Positions 51,382 to 63,479 are shown, counted from the first letter of the stretch. The stretch is DNA of 64,000 bases from Cacajao melanocephalus (GCA_963573385.1 CAUYLG010033162.1:92168-156167); one strand, 5' to 3'. The notes: generated by a model from the letters alone, not told the origin. Numbers and translations are program-made.

Positions 51382-51586
51382 TTTTGAAACAGGGTCTAAC
51401 TCTGTTGCCCAGGCTGGGGTGCAGTGACACAATCACAGCTCACTGGAGCCTCAACCTCCTGGGTCTAGGCGATCCTCACACCTCAGCTTCCTGATTAGCT
51501 GGGACTACAGGTGTGTGTTACCACGATCCTCCTGCCTTGGCCTCCCAAAGTGCTGGGATTACTGGCATGAGCCACCACGCCTGGCC
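51382..51586 (-). mobile_element. Alu, antisense, with a central deletion
   Basis: From 'tttgaaacagggtctaactctgttgcccagg', then jumps from 'ggtgtgtgttaccacg' directly to 'atcctcctgccttggcctccc', losing about 80 bp of the middle. Confidence 0.92.
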
Positions 51587-51599
51587 TGGAATGTTCTTT

Positions 51600-51888
51600 A
51601 TTGTCCATCCCACCCATTTAGGCTTCTCCAGAGCCTTTGATGTCTGTTTCTGTCTCCCACCCTCTTCAGAAATTGACTAGCTCCTGTTTAGAGCCCCCCT
51701 GGACATTTATCCTGGCCTCTGGAACAGGTGATTGCACTTACCTGAGTACATAACCCTCCCTTCCTCACTGAGTCCAAGCTCTTTGAGGGCAGGGGCTTTT
51801 CTTTACTCATCTCCACGTCTCTAGTCCTTAGTGTGCCTAACCCAGAGAATGGACTAGTAAATATTTGTTAATTGAATGTATGAAAGTT
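51600..51888 (+). mobile_element. L2 3' fragment
   Basis: Contains 'ccaagctctttgagggcaggggcttttc', then 'gtaaatatttgttaattgaatg'. Confidence 0.88.
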
Positions 51889-52911
51889 AGGGGTTGTCTT
51901 GGTGGGTTTAAACTTCTGAAGAAAGAAAGGTGTTTATTCCTGGACATAGTCATGTGTTTCTCTCTGATCCTGATTTCCTGATGTTGGCCTTTGTTCTTTT
52001 CTCCTCCCTGTGCAGAGACTTATGAAAATCAAACAACATGCAACCAGCTGTTTGCTTGATCTTTAGCTGGTGGGGGTATCTAGCAGGTTTGAAAGAGTTT
52101 GCATATTATATGTAAATACAATATTTGATGTAAATGGCTAATTAAGATATTAATGAGAAATCCCTTTTGAGGCCCAATTCTGAATTTTTGGTGCTTCAGC
52201 TGGGTGTCCCACATGTACTTCAAACTCAACAAGCCCCAAGCTGACAGGTAAACTCCATCCTATAAGCCTGCTCCTTATCCATAACTATCCACCCAGTTGT
52301 TTCGACTCCAAGCTGCATGTCTGAAGATCTCCCTCTCTCTTGCCAAACAAATAAATGACACATTCTCTCTATTCACCCCTCCTCATCCCCTAGTATTTCT
52401 CACATCCTTACCAAGCCCCATTTTCTATTTCAGGACCTTCTTATCTCTCACCAGAGCTCTTGCAAATAGCCTCCCAATTGATCTGCAGACTCCTCTCATT
52501 TTCCCCCCAAATACGGATAACATTTTAATGTTATTAAAGCATGGATTTGAATAAGCTATTCCTCTGCTTGAAAACTTGCAACGACCTCCCCACGGCCTAC
52601 ATTCTGGACAAAGTCCACACTCCTTAGTCTGTGCCATATTTGAGGGTAACAAACCTATCCAACCAAAAGCCTTCTCTTGAGAAGTGAGAATGTCAAGAAG
52701 ATGTGGTGAGGGGGGTTTCATTCATTCAAGAAATATTGATTAGCACTAACGCTATGCTATGTACTGTTTTAGGTTCTGGGGATACAGTGAAGACCTTGAC
52801 ATTGTGGAGCTTATTATATGTGAGGAGAAGCAAAATCGTGTCACTGATACCTGCTTCTAAGATGACCAGGTAACCAGAGCTCCATCCTGAAAAATGAGGA
52901 GTGTGGTGAGT
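51889..52911. other. Intergenic sequence with a possible L2-like trace at about 52.72-52.86 kb
   Basis: 'attcattcaagaaatattgattag' through 'gattctggggatacag'-like wording around 52,722-52,810 resembles an ancient repeat; the rest is unrecognised. Confidence 0.45.
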
Positions 52912-53282
52912 TGTGTAGACTGTGTTAATGGCTCAAGTTCTTCGCTCTTCTCTTTTCGCTTAGCTCTCTTTGCCACGTGACTTTGCAGTTCCTTCCACTG
53001 GAGATAGGTGGATTTCTCGCTGCTTTGACTTTGGGCTTGGCCATGTGACTTGCTTTGGCCAATGGGATGTTAGGAGATGTGAGGCGATTAGAGGCTTGAA
53101 ATATGCTTATGGGGTTAAGCTGGTATTTCTGCTTCTGCCATATAAGACTGCCTAGTAAACAACTGGTTCCAGAAGAATGAAAAAAATGTGAAATAGCACT
53201 AAACTGCTAATAATGTTTTTTTATGACACTGAATTTTTGGGGTGGTTTGTAATGCAGCATTATTGGGGCAACAGCTGGCAGA
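52912..53282 (+). mobile_element. MLT1-type MaLR LTR
   Basis: From 'tgtgtagactgtgttaatggctc' through 'gccatgtgacttgctttggccaatgggatg' to 'ttttggggtggtttgtaatgcagcattattgggg'. Old LTR without coding sequence; an Alu is inserted just after its end. Confidence 0.78.
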
Positions 53283-53292
53283 CACAAGGGGC

Positions 53293-53590
53293 TTTTTTTT
53301 TTTTTTTTGAGACAGGGTCTCACTCTGTTGTCCAGGCTGAAGTGCAGTGGCGCCATCACTGCTCACTGCAGCCTCAACCTTCCAGGGCCAAGCCATCTTC
53401 CCACGTCAGCCTACTGAGTAGCTGAGACTACAGGTGCATGTGACTACACCTGGCTAATTTTTGAAACTTTTTTATAGAGATGGGGTTTTGCCATGTTGTC
53501 CAGGCTGGTCTTGAATTCCTGGGCTCAAGCAATTTACCCACCTCAGCCTCCCAAACTGCTGGGATTATAGGCATGAGCTACCCTGCCTAG
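53293..53590 (-). mobile_element. Alu, full length, antisense
   Basis: T-run, 'gagacagggtctcactctgttgtccagg', ending 'gagctaccctgcctag'. Flanked by CACAAGGGGCTTT and CACAAGAGGCTTT. Confidence 0.95.
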
Positions 53591-53795
53591 CACAAGAGGC
53601 TTTAATTCCATCCTCCATGAGATCTATCTGCCATCCCTGCAGGTAGAGTTGCTGCTCCAGAGGGACTGGGCTACTGCTGAGGGCAGGGGGTTCTTATGCT
53701 TCTCCATACAAGAAACACTATCTTAATCTAGCCATTTACACCAGCACCCGAGAAACCTGGGTATGTCTTTTCCTTGCTGCCCGAAAGAGCCTAAC

Positions 53796-54216
53796 TGTGC
53801 TAATTCATTTTGTCTTGCTATAAAGGGAGTACCTGAGTCTGGCTAATTTGTAAAGAAAAAAGGTTTATTTGGCTCATGGTTCTGTAGGCTGTACAAGAAA
53901 CATGGTGGCAGCATCTGCTCAGCTTCTGGTGAGGGCGTCAGGAAGGTTTCACTTATGGCAGAAGGCAAGGGGAGACCACGTGTCACATGGCAAGAGGGGG
54001 AGCAAGCAAGTGAAGAGGGCGCCATGCCCTTTTTAACAACCAGCTCTTGGGTGAACCAATAGAGTGAAAACTCATTCATTACCTTGGAAAAGGCACCAAG
54101 CCATTCATGATGGATCTGCCCCCATGACACAGACACCTCCCACTGGGCCCCACCTCCAACAGTGAGGATCAAATTTCAACATGAGATCTCAGGGCACACA
54201 TATCCAAACTGTATCA
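53796..54216 (-). mobile_element. MaLR LTR (MST/MLT1 type), antisense
   Basis: Reverse-oriented LTR: 'gctataaagggagtacctgagtctgg', then 'ggtggcagcatctgctcagcttctgg', then 'catgacacagacacctcccactgggccccacctccaacag', ending 'aaactgtatca'. No coding sequence. Confidence 0.88.
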
Positions 54217-54539
54217 CTAATAAAGACAGTGTCTCCCCTCTATCACGAGGTCCTTGAGGGATGGGTTTGTTCTTGATTACTATACTGGCACAGAACCTGC
54301 TGGGGTGTCTGATGCCCTCCACTAGCTGTGAAACCAGATGTCACTCCTGTCAAAACTAGCAAATGTGATGAAGCCATCTGCCCTAGGTCCACTCTTGGAA
54401 GACCCCTTTCCATGGCTATTACTAATTCAATTGATAAACCAACCCACTCATTCACCCATGGTGATGGGAAGATGCTCTGCCAGACACTGGGAAATAAAGG
54501 CCAATTAGACATGGCTGATCCACTCCTTAAAGAGATCGT
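54217..54539. other. Intergenic sequence, nothing recognised
   Basis: No repeat or gene I can name. Confidence 0.4.
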
Positions 54540-54970
54540 AGACTAATAGAAGAGACAGATTGACTGTTATAAGGTGGTGAGATAAAAATTAAAGAAGTAC
54601 AAGTGAGATACTGAGGGCGTGGAGACTAATCCATCCTGGAGGGTTAAAGAAGCCTTCAAGAATAAGATGATATTTGAGATGAGTTTGACAGGCAAGGAGG
54701 AGTTGACCAGGTATAGAAAGGGGAGAACATTCTTGGAAGAAGGTGACCAAGCATAGATATTTCAGATTTATGGTGAGGGTGTAAGGGTGTGTAGGGGGAT
54801 GGTGGGAAGTGGTAGAAAATGAGGTGGAAACTCAGGCATAGCCAGGTGCACAGAGCTTGCATCCTACAGCCAGGAGTCTGGACTTGGTTCTGAGGGCACT
54901 GGGGAGCATCGAAGATTTTAAGAAGGGGAGTAACACATTTGTATTTTGCATATTTAAAGGACCCTCTGGC
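54540..54970. mobile_element. Ancient interspersed repeat, unclassified
   Basis: Contains 'gagggttaaagaagccttcaagaataagatgatatttgagatgag' and 'ggttctgagggcactggggagc', the ancient-repeat pattern also seen at 38.3 and 43.1 kb. Confidence 0.55.
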
Positions 54971-55439
54971 AATAATGACTGTGGAGAGGGGAAGGACTCT
55001 TGCTAGGTTATTGCACTAATGAAGGGGAACAACGAAGACCACTTGGCAGGCTGGTGGAAAACAAGAGAAGTGAAGGGATGGGAGAGGTAGACTTGGTTAC
55101 TGAAGAATGGGAGGGCTCCCAAGTTTCTACTTAAACTGCTGGGAAGATGGTGACAACATTCATTGAGGTTAGGGGACTTGAGGGGTGAGCAGGGATGGAA
55201 TAGGGATCATCTTAGACACATGTGGATAGGAGGGAACTGTGGGGCCTCCAGGCATTTATTCTGTAGGCAGCTGAATACCCAGAATTAGGAGACATAGGTA
55301 ATCAGGCATCATAGTGTGTAGACAGTGGTTGAAGCTATGGGTTTGATTTGTTACTTTACCTGTCCATAGCTGGTGCTTGCAGAGGCACTGAAGAGTCATC
55401 CTCACATGTTGAGGATAATCTTTGGAGTCCCAGAAGAAT
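54971..55439. other. Intergenic sequence, nothing recognised
   Basis: No gene or nameable repeat. Confidence 0.4.
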
Positions 55440-55567
55440 CCCTAGATGGCATCTAAGAGTTATCTTAAGAAATCCCAAGCAGGGACCATTTTTATTCACC
55501 TTTGTGTGCCCAGAACTCTCCACAGGGCTTGGAAGTTAGTACATGCTCAGTAACATTGATGAATGAA
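55440..55567 (+). mobile_element. L2 3' end
   Basis: Contains 'agcagggaccatttttattcacctttgtgtgcccag', then 'catgctcagtaacattgatgaatgaat'. Confidence 0.85.
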
Positions 55568-55756
55568 TTATGAGGTTCCCTGATCCTTTGGGATCCCCTA
55601 GACCTGGGGAACCAACATCTTCAGGTCCCACTACCTGGAGGTGATGCTGTAGGTTCAAATTATGAATTAACCAAGTTAAGAATTCATGTAATTCCATGCT
55701 TCCAGAGATCCTCTACTGGTAACCCTACTATACTATCCAAAGCACCCGTTCAAGAT

Positions 55757-55980
55757 AGTCGTTCTCAAAAATGCATGTGAATTAGAATCAGCTGGGGAAA
55801 TGTCCTAAAAATATGGATTCCCATGCCTCATATGTATTTTGATTTAGGTCTGGTTTGGAGATAGCTATTTTGATTTAGTAGGTGTGGGTTGGAGACCAGG
55901 AAGTCTGCTTTTAAAACTACTTCAGGAACCTTAAGTAGTTCTGATGCTCATGTGATGGAAACCATAATTTGAGGAAAGCC
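55757..55980 (+). mobile_element. MER5A-like MITE, near full length
   Basis: Contains 'gttctcaaaaatgcatgtgaattagaatcagctgggg', then 'tttagtaggtgtgggttggagacc', with a partial internal repeat of 'atttaggt'. Confidence 0.8.
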
Positions 55981-56004
55981 TCTGGTGCTAGCTGTTCTCC
56001 CTTG

Positions 56005-56450
56005 CCCATCCAGATGTGCTCTCTACTTCTAGTCACTCTGCTCTGTGCCTGTACAGCTGCCTTCTGTGTTCTGCACCATCTGGGCTTCTTTGGCTTCTGG
56101 CTTCCACTGGGTTCTACCTAGTGGGAGACCCTAGCAGAAGCTGGGTAGGAGGAGAGAGAGGGTGGACATTGAGTCTCCTGGCTCCTCCCTACAGGCTGTG
56201 GTTTGGTAATGGCTGCATCCATGATGCCTGTCAAGCAGGTCCTCTCTCCTGGCTGCAGCTCTTGCAAACCCTTCACCAGATCTTCTTCTTCTCCCCTGCA
56301 GGCCTAGGGGTGGTTATGGCTTCCTGCAGTGGCTGGTCTCTGGGTGCTTCCCTATGGTTTTCTTTAACTCTGCTCAGGTCTCTCTAAATAATCCCTTCAT
56401 TACACACTCTCCAGTTACCTCTTTGAGTGTTCCCTCTGCTTCCTGCCAAG
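56005..56450 (+). mobile_element. LTR-like or other interspersed repeat, not named
   Basis: 'tctggcttccactgggttctacc', 'cctaggggtggttatggc', 'ttgagtgttccctctgcttcctgcc' match a frequent primate interspersed repeat I cannot name. The 123-codon open frame here (56,016-56,387) therefore looks like repeat sequence rather than a gene. Confidence 0.4.
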
Positions 56451-57079
56451 ACAGGAAAACAAAAACATTGACTGGAAAGAGTCAGGAATTCTGGGCTCCG
56501 TTCAACTAAAGAACTCAGTTCAGTTGAATTCAATTCAGCAAACATTTACTGAGTGAGGTCCTCTCAGCCAGGCTCTGTGCCAGGAGCTGAGGTTACAGAA
56601 AAGAACGCAGACATGGCACCCACCCCCTGCAGAGTTCTCAGCTTCATGGGAGGCTCATGGTCTCCTGGTATGGCTGTACTGGAGGTGGAGTAGAGGCTGG
56701 ATTTCTCGTGCCCAGTCCAGTGGGAGGCAGAGAGATGCTGAGAACCTTTGGCCATAGGATGCTCCCCTGGGACAGGTGCCAGTCAGGGTGACCCAGCCTC
56801 TAGGTGATTTGCGTGGCCTGGGTGCCTCCCGCCATCTCCGAATCACCATAATTAAGGCTTCCTTCCTTCCAAAGCAGGTCTAATTCACCACCCTGCCAAG
56901 GCTCCCCTGCCTCCATCCAGAAAGGTGTCTGGGAGAAAAGAGGAACACTTGTTGGAGTAATGGGCTTTGAGGGCCATAAGGTTAAAACTAAAGAAAAGCT
57001 TTGGCTGGTATGTGCCACAGACCTCCCATTCAGGACTCCTAATTCCACAAACCATCTCCATTGACTTTAAAGGAGGATG
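56451..57079. other. Intergenic sequence, nothing recognised
   Basis: No gene or securely named repeat; a trace of 'caaacatttactgagtgagg' near 56,540 resembles an old repeat. Confidence 0.4.
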
Positions 57080-57330
57080 AGTCTGGCAAACTCCTATTCA
57101 TCCTTCAAAAGCCAACTGAATGTTTTACTTCTTCCAGGAAGCCTTCCTGGAGCCCCTTAACTTCTTCTCTTGTATTCATCAGAGTCTCTGGCAATTTGTA
57201 TGACCACCAGCCTTCCTAGTCTACTTAACCTCTAGATTCTTCAAACATCTGTCTCTTTCTCTCCAGGACCCAGCACTGGGCCTAAGGCATTGGAAAATAT
57301 GTGTTGCACTGAGTCAGAAGGAATTCTTTC
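57080..57330 (+). mobile_element. L2 fragment
   Basis: Contains 'cttccaggaagccttcctggagccccttaac', then 'ctccaggacccagcactgggcc'. Confidence 0.75.
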
Positions 57331-57639
57331 TGCAACAGAAGAAGTAGTACAGAAGGTTCATGTTACAACTTTTGACTTTACAGTGGTGTGAAAGCAATAC
57401 ACATTCAGCTGAACATCAATAAGAGATACCAATACTTCATTATAAAATAAGCTTTGTGTTAGATGATTTTCCCAACCATAGGCTAATGTGTTTCCAGCAC
57501 GTTTAAGGGAGACGAGGCTAAGCTATGATGTTCAGTAGGTTAGGTGTCTTAAATGTATTTTTGACTTAGGGTATTTTCAACTTATGATGTGTTCGCTGGG
57601 ATGTAACTGCACCATAGGTTGAGGAGCATTGGTAGTAAT

Positions 57640-57780
57640 GGTAGTGACCTTATCAGCCCTGTTTGAGGAATGAGGAAACTGTGGCTCAGGGCAGAGAAGG
57701 AGCTTGCTCAAGATCACACAGCCAGTAAACGACATGGTAGCATTGGGACTTGAAGCCAAAGGGCTGGACTCCTCATACAC
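57640..57780 (+). mobile_element. MIR SINE
   Basis: Contains 'aggaatgaggaaactgtggctcagggcagagaaggagcttgctcaagatcacacagcc'. Confidence 0.88.
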
Positions 57781-57849
57781 GCACAGTGCAAGGAGGCTGA
57801 GCAGTGCTGTTCAGACAGGAGATTGAGAGGGAGAGCACACTTGGATGGA

Positions 57850-58010
57850 GCAAGTGCTCCCTGCCAGGAACTGTGATGAGCACATTTGCATCAACTCACT
57901 TAACCCTGACAGCCTTGTGAGGTACATGTGTGAACACTGCCCGTTTTTACAGATTAAGATCCAGAGACTTGCGATGATTAAGAAACGCATTCAATATCAT
58001 ACCAAGAAGA
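57850..58010 (+). mobile_element. MIR SINE
   Basis: Contains 'aactcacttaaccctgacagccttgtgaggtac', then 'tttttacagattaagatccagag'. Confidence 0.8.
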
Positions 58011-58289
58011 GGTAAAATGTACCTAGATTTATCCAGAGCCCATGCTTTGCAGCATTGCATTTTCCCCAGGGAACCTGACTCCAAGTCTAGAATTAGGAAG
58101 AAAGAGAGCACACAGCTCAGTGTTCTACCGTGCTATATTTGTAAGATATTTATAAACAGAAATATGCCTCTACATCATGGCTCCCCTACCTCTCCAAATA
58201 AAAATAAAGAAAGAGATGGAAAGAAAAAAAAAAAGGGAAAAAGAGTAGTGCTTCTAGGAGCATCCTGAAGTATATGAATTGAGAGTCTT

Positions 58290-58450
58290 GGAAAATTGAC
58301 AGCATTACAGAGTAAACTGCATGGGCCTGGCAGAACATGCTTGCTCTGCTGGGGATCAGCTGTGTGATCCCCATCCCGCTCTCTGGGCTTCGATTGTTTC
58401 CTCATCTTTCTTTCAGAGCCTTTGTGACAGTGTTTCCTTTAGGGTTGGGA
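58290..58450 (+). mobile_element. Probable MIR fragment
   Basis: Diverged: 'gctgtgtgatccccatccc', then 'tgggcttcgattgtttcctcatc'. Confidence 0.5.
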
Positions 58451-58990
58451 GGTATGGGACAGTTTGTGTCAAGCACACAGTCTCTCTACGCCCTCTGCTG
58501 TTCAGTTATAACACTGCCTGTGGCCTGGTTTGTTAAAGCCACGTACGTTAAGGTAAGGGGATGGTGAGCCACAAAGTGCGTCCACAGAAGGCCACAATGT
58601 CAGTAAGCAAAAGCCAGTCCTCTTCCATCCTAGCAAAGACTCGAAAGTCCTGTTGATCCTGCCCACATCATTTCAATTATTTTCCTAAGTGCTTTTTCCT
58701 GAGTGCACTTGTACACACGCCCTCTACACCCACACACAGTACCACCTCTGTTATTAGGGTTATCACATTGTATGAGAATTACTGGCTGACATGTCTTTTT
58801 AAGCACGAGGCTTGGCATTACTCACCTTGATAGTCTCTCCCCACCCCGTAGGCAAGTGTGTGACACATAAACCCTCTACTCAAGTGTATCGCATGGAGAG
58901 AAAAATGAATCAACAAAAGAAGAGATGGCGATCTGGAGAAAGGTTGGGGTAAAGAGTTGTAGCCAGAGGGGGAAGTTCTGAATTTGGAGC
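58451..58990. other. Intergenic sequence, nothing recognised
   Basis: No gene or nameable repeat. Confidence 0.4.
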
Positions 58991-59280
58991 TTTTTTTTTT
59001 TTTTTTTTTTGATGCCGGGTCACACACTGTTGCCCAGGCTGGAGTGCAGTGGGGCAGTCATGGCTCACTGCAACCTCTGCCTCCTGGGCTCAAGCAGTCC
59101 TCCTGCCTCGCCTCCCAAGAGGCTGGGACCACAGGTGCGCACCACCACACCCAGCTAAGTTTTTGTATTTTTTGTAGAGATGAGATATCGCCATGTTGCC
59201 CAGGCTGGTTTTGAACTCCTGACCTTGGGTGATCTGCCTGCCTCAGCCTCTCAAAGTGCTGGAAGCCACCACATCTGGCC
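58991..59280 (-). mobile_element. Alu, antisense
   Basis: T-run, 'cacactgttgcccaggctggagtgcagtgg', ending 'gccaccacatctggcc', with a short deletion near the end. Confidence 0.94.
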
Positions 59281-59319
59281 TTGAGTTTGGAACTATTGAA
59301 TCTCAGTTTCAGTAAGGTT

Positions 59320-59690
59320 CCCTCTGCCTGCGACATATCCCACTTCCTTTGCCTGGATCGTACCCCTCACCCTTGGGGTGTCACTTGGATCACACCTCTC
59401 ATCCTTAGGGTGCCAGCTTAGGAATGATCCCTTTGGGAAGCCTCCTCTGATTCCCACTGGTCTGAATGAGATCTGTTTTCATTTGCTTCCTGGCTTCCTG
59501 AGCTTTTTCTACCAAAATACTTATCAAACTATATTCCAACTCTGGTTTACTTTTCTTTCCCACTAGACTTGAATTTCCACAAAAGCAAGGACTAGGTCTA
59601 GCTTGCTTACCTTGATACTCCCTGTGCTTACAAGGATTCATCCTTTTATTTGTGGAATGAATATTATGTAGAATGAATATGAATGGGCTA
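59320..59690 (+). mobile_element. L2 3' fragment with a local duplication
   Basis: Contains 'ggaagcctcctctgattcccac' and 'ttccacaaaagcaaggactagg'. A roughly 33-bp partial duplication ('tggatcgtacccctcaccc' / 'tggatcacacctctcatcc') lies at about 59,355-59,415. Confidence 0.8.
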
Positions 59691-59739
59691 ATGAATTCCA
59701 AGATGGAAATAAAAAATCACAGAAGGGACTCAGGGAGCA

Positions 59740-59850
59740 TCTAGTCTTATCCCTTCATTTTACAGATGTGGAAACCGAGGCTTAGAGAGGGTGTGACTGG
59801 ACAAAGGTCCTAGAGCCTGTCAGTGGCAGAGCTGGAATTAGAGAGTTATA
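59740..59850 (+). mobile_element. MIR fragment
   Basis: Contains 'ttttacagatgtggaaaccgaggcttagagaggg' and 'gtcagtggcagagctgg'. Confidence 0.85.
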
Positions 59851-60359
59851 ACAGGGACCTTCTGGGCTTTATTTGCTGTCTGATTCGTCTAAGGAATAAA
59901 GGTGTCTTAGGTTCTTGTTACTCAAAGTGTGAATGGCAGACCATCAGCATTAACCGTACCTGGGAATATGTTAAACTCTCAGGACCTGTCCTAGGCCAGG
60001 AGGGCAGCTATCTTGGCTTCTAAATCATTACAGTTCCCTGCAGGAAAGCTATCTGTGGAAAGAAAATCCTAGCCAATGTCTTGAGGCATTAAGTGCAGGC
60101 TATAGATCAAAGGCCAAAAGTGTGAGTCCTTCTCCTCTCAAAGTTTCAGACAGTTTGGAAGTCCAGGGCCTGGCCTGCTGGAGGATGATGGCCCAGATTC
60201 AGGTGAGCTGACTCAGTGAATAAAGGGGCCTTAAATAAAGAGGAACTTCCAGAAGCATGGCAAGCTGACTAGCACACCTGATGCTGCACATTTCCAACCT
60301 TGTAGCTATTACATGAAACAAATATTTTTATAAATGTACATTTATTTATACAAATAATT
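59851..60359. other. Intergenic sequence, nothing recognised
   Basis: No gene or nameable repeat. Confidence 0.4.
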
Positions 60360-60670
60360 CCACCCACACTGCTCAAGGTGGTAGTGAAAGTAATATACGT
60401 GTACTTGCTAGTGGCATTGTAAACTGCAGCCTGTTTGGAAAACACTACAACGACATGTAGCAACAACCATAAAGTTATTTATCCCCTCAGACCAAGGAAT
60501 GCCACTCATAGGAAATCATCCTAAGGAGATAATTCAACACAAGTGAAAAGCCACATGCATGAGACGTTTATTAAAGTTAAAAGCGGAAAATACTAGATCA
60601 AAAGGGAAGGGTTGAGCAGATTATGATATGGTATCTTCATGAAGACTATTCAACATTAATTGTAATGTAA
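60360..60670 (+). mobile_element. L1M fragment
   Basis: Contains 'gctagtggcattgtaaactg', then 'agaccaaggaatgccactcataggaaatcatcctaagg', then 'attatgatatggtatcttcatg', in L1 ORF2 order. Confidence 0.8.
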
Positions 60671-60699
60671 TTACTATGTCCCGCTTCACCTGCTTAGGG

Positions 60700-60908
60700 T
60701 GCAGTAGTGATTAAGAACATGATCTGTGGGTTTTCAGTTTTGATTCTACCATTTACTGTGTGATCTTGGACAAGTTTACTTAGCTGTTCTATGCCTCAGC
60801 TTCCTTATCTGTAAAATGGGGATAATAGCAATACCTATTTTATAGGATTGTTGTGAGCATTAAATTATTTAATTGTGTTCATTAAAGTACCTGGAATAGT
60901 GCTTCTCT
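60700..60908 (+). mobile_element. MIR SINE, near full length
   Basis: Contains 'ccatttactgtgtgatcttggacaag', then 'cttccttatctgtaaaatggggataatagc'. Confidence 0.92.
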
Positions 60909-61466
60909 ATAAATTTATGTCAGTTTTTTAAACAGTCAGATTAAATGACTTGGTAGTCACATACCACCTGGTGTGAGAATGCTTTTCTTTCCTCTTCAGA
61001 ATCTGACCTCCTGATAAGTCTCAGTGCTTTAGGCATATTTCCAAAGGACTCCTTTGAAGACTCAAGGAGAGAAAACAAGAGAAAGTGTTCAACTGGCCTC
61101 TGCATTCCATTCTTTATGGCTCTTGTTGCTATGTTGTGTGACCATTGAAACAGGTGATCTGGGAACCTTCTGGAATTCTCCTTTCCCAGAATTAGGTTCA
61201 AATGTGGTAACGTCACCCCATACATGCCTGGACTCCCAGCTCTTTAGAGCACATACAAATGTGTACACACATGCTTAAACAAACACACACACAGTGTATG
61301 CGGCCTTCTGCAAGTCTCTCCCTGAGGGTCCCTGAGTCCCAGTTGCTGAGCATGAATGAGATTCCTTCCTTCCTCTTTCAACCCCTTGGTCTGTTTTCAG
61401 TGACCTTCCTGGGATGTCATTACTTTCAGTGGGTAACTGCTTGGTGCAATGATGATAACAACTGCT
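60909..61466. other. Intergenic sequence, nothing recognised
   Basis: Unique-looking; a short CA-rich stretch lies near 61,282-61,292. Confidence 0.4.
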
Positions 61467-61755
61467 GCTGGTCATGGTGGCTCACAAGTATAATCTCAGC
61501 ACTTTGGGAGGCTGAGGTGGGAGGATTGCTTGAGCCCAGGAATTCAAGATCAGCTTGAGTAACATAAAGATACTCTTGTTTCTACAAAAAATGAAAATGT
61601 TAGCTGGGCCTGGTTGTGTGCACCTGTGGTCCCAGCTACTCAGGAGACAGAGATGGGAGGATCACTTGAGCCCAGGAAATGAAGGCTGCAGTGAGCTATG
61701 ATCCTGCCATTGCATTCCAGCCTGGGCAACAAAGAGAAACCCTGTCTCAAAAAAC
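61467..61755 (+). mobile_element. Alu, diverged
   Basis: From 'gctggtcatggtggctcacaag' to 'gagaaaccctgtctcaaaaaacc', with an (ACCA)n-like tail. Confidence 0.93.
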
Positions 61756-61799
61756 CAACAGACAAACCAACCAACCCAGCTGCCATTCACTGAAAGCCT

Positions 61800-62010
61800 G
61801 AAGAGTGCCAGTTGATTTCCTGCTGTGCCTTTACAAATATTCATCCTCAGAATGAACCTATGAAGGAGGTACTATTATTCTTATCTCACAGCTGGAGCCT
61901 CTGAAGTTCAGAGACATTAAGGAGTTGGCTCAAGACTCACTACTCATATGTGAAACATCTGAGATTTTAACCCAGGTTTATCTAATTCCAAAGCCCACAC
62001 TCAGAATTTA
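61800..62010 (+). mobile_element. MIR SINE
   Basis: Contains 'atgaaggaggtactattattcttatctcac', then 'tttaacccaggtttatctaattcc'. Confidence 0.8.
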
Positions 62011-62209
62011 TGACCCAAACTGCCTCCCTGTGTAGGGAGAAGTTTATAATAAATGGTAACTGAACAAGTAAAAGCTAAGTTGCTTGCCACAATGAATACA
62101 ATTGTGCAAAAATGTATCTGCATGTGGACAAAGTCTTGAGAATATTTGCTGTGCAAGACTGATAGGTTCATTAATGATTCTTTTCCTTTTAAGTAATTTC
62201 CTTTCATGA

Positions 62210-62540
<331 letters not shown>

Positions 62541-62552
62541 CATTTATTTTAA

Positions 62553-62847
62553 TTTTTTTACAGGGCCTTTGTCACCCAGGCTGGGGTGCAGTGGCGTGAT
62601 CATGGCTCACTGCAACCTTGACTGACCTCTCTGGCTCAAGTGATCCTTCTGCTTCAGCCTCCTGAGTAGCTGTGACTGTAGAGATGTATACCACCATACC
62701 CAGATAATTAAAAAAAAAAAAAAGGTTTTGTAGAGATGGGGTTTCACAACGTTGCCCAGTCTGGTCTTGAATCCCTATCTCAAGCAATCCTCTCACCTCA
62801 GTCTCCCAAAGTGCTGGGATTACAGGCGTGAGCCACCGCACCTAGCT
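62553..62847 (-). mobile_element. Alu, antisense, with an unexpected internal A-tract
   Basis: 'ttgtcacccaggctggggtgcagtgg' to 'gagccaccgcacctagc'. In the middle, where an antisense Alu should read T-rich, there is an A13-like run at about 62,709-62,722. Confidence 0.93.
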
Positions 62848-62914
62848 GTTATAGACATTTTGCCATTTAAGAAAGCTACCCCTCCACCTGCAAAAATTAT
62901 CTTCCTCTAATGTC

Positions 62915-63100
62915 CAATGGTCTTCAGCCTTGGTTGCACATGAGGATCACCTTGAGGGGCTTTTAAAAGGTATCCAATGTCTCGGCTCCATCACAGATGA
63001 AGTAACTCAGACTCTCTAAGGGCTGGGCCCAGGGAGTGGTATTTTAAGACAGTCCTCCCATTGGTTTTAGCGTGCAACCGGGATTGGGAAACAACTCATG
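62915..63100 (+). mobile_element. MER5A-like MITE
   Basis: Contains 'ttgcacatgaggatcaccttgaggggcttttaaaagg', then 'aagggctgggcccaggg'. Confidence 0.78.
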
Positions 63101-63259
63101 GAGAATCTTGACCTGCCACTCTCCCTCTTGAGGAGAACCTCACTGACATGTATTCTGCAACCTCATGCTAATCACCTCAAGCTTTCCCTCTGTGTTCAGG
63201 AAGGGGCTAGGAAGGTGACTTTTTCTCTAGTTTTTTTTTTTTTTTTTCCCCCAAAAGGG

Positions 63260-63413
63260 CACTAGGAGAACTTTTTGGGAGATAGAAATGTTCCGTAGCT
63301 TAACTGTGGTGGTTACATGACTGTATACCTTTGACAAAGCTCCTTAAGCTGTCTGCTTAAAATTGGTGAATTTTGTTATTTGCATATTATACTTCATTGG
63401 GTTTTAAATAAGT
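63260..63413 (+). mobile_element. L1M 3' UTR fragment
   Basis: Contains 'gtggtggttacatgactgtatacctttgac', then 'aaattggtgaattttgttatttgc'. Confidence 0.8.
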
Positions 63414-63479
63414 TATGACTCTTGAAAAGGAAGAAGTAAAACTATTTACAGATTGTATGTTTTAATATGAAGAAAATAT

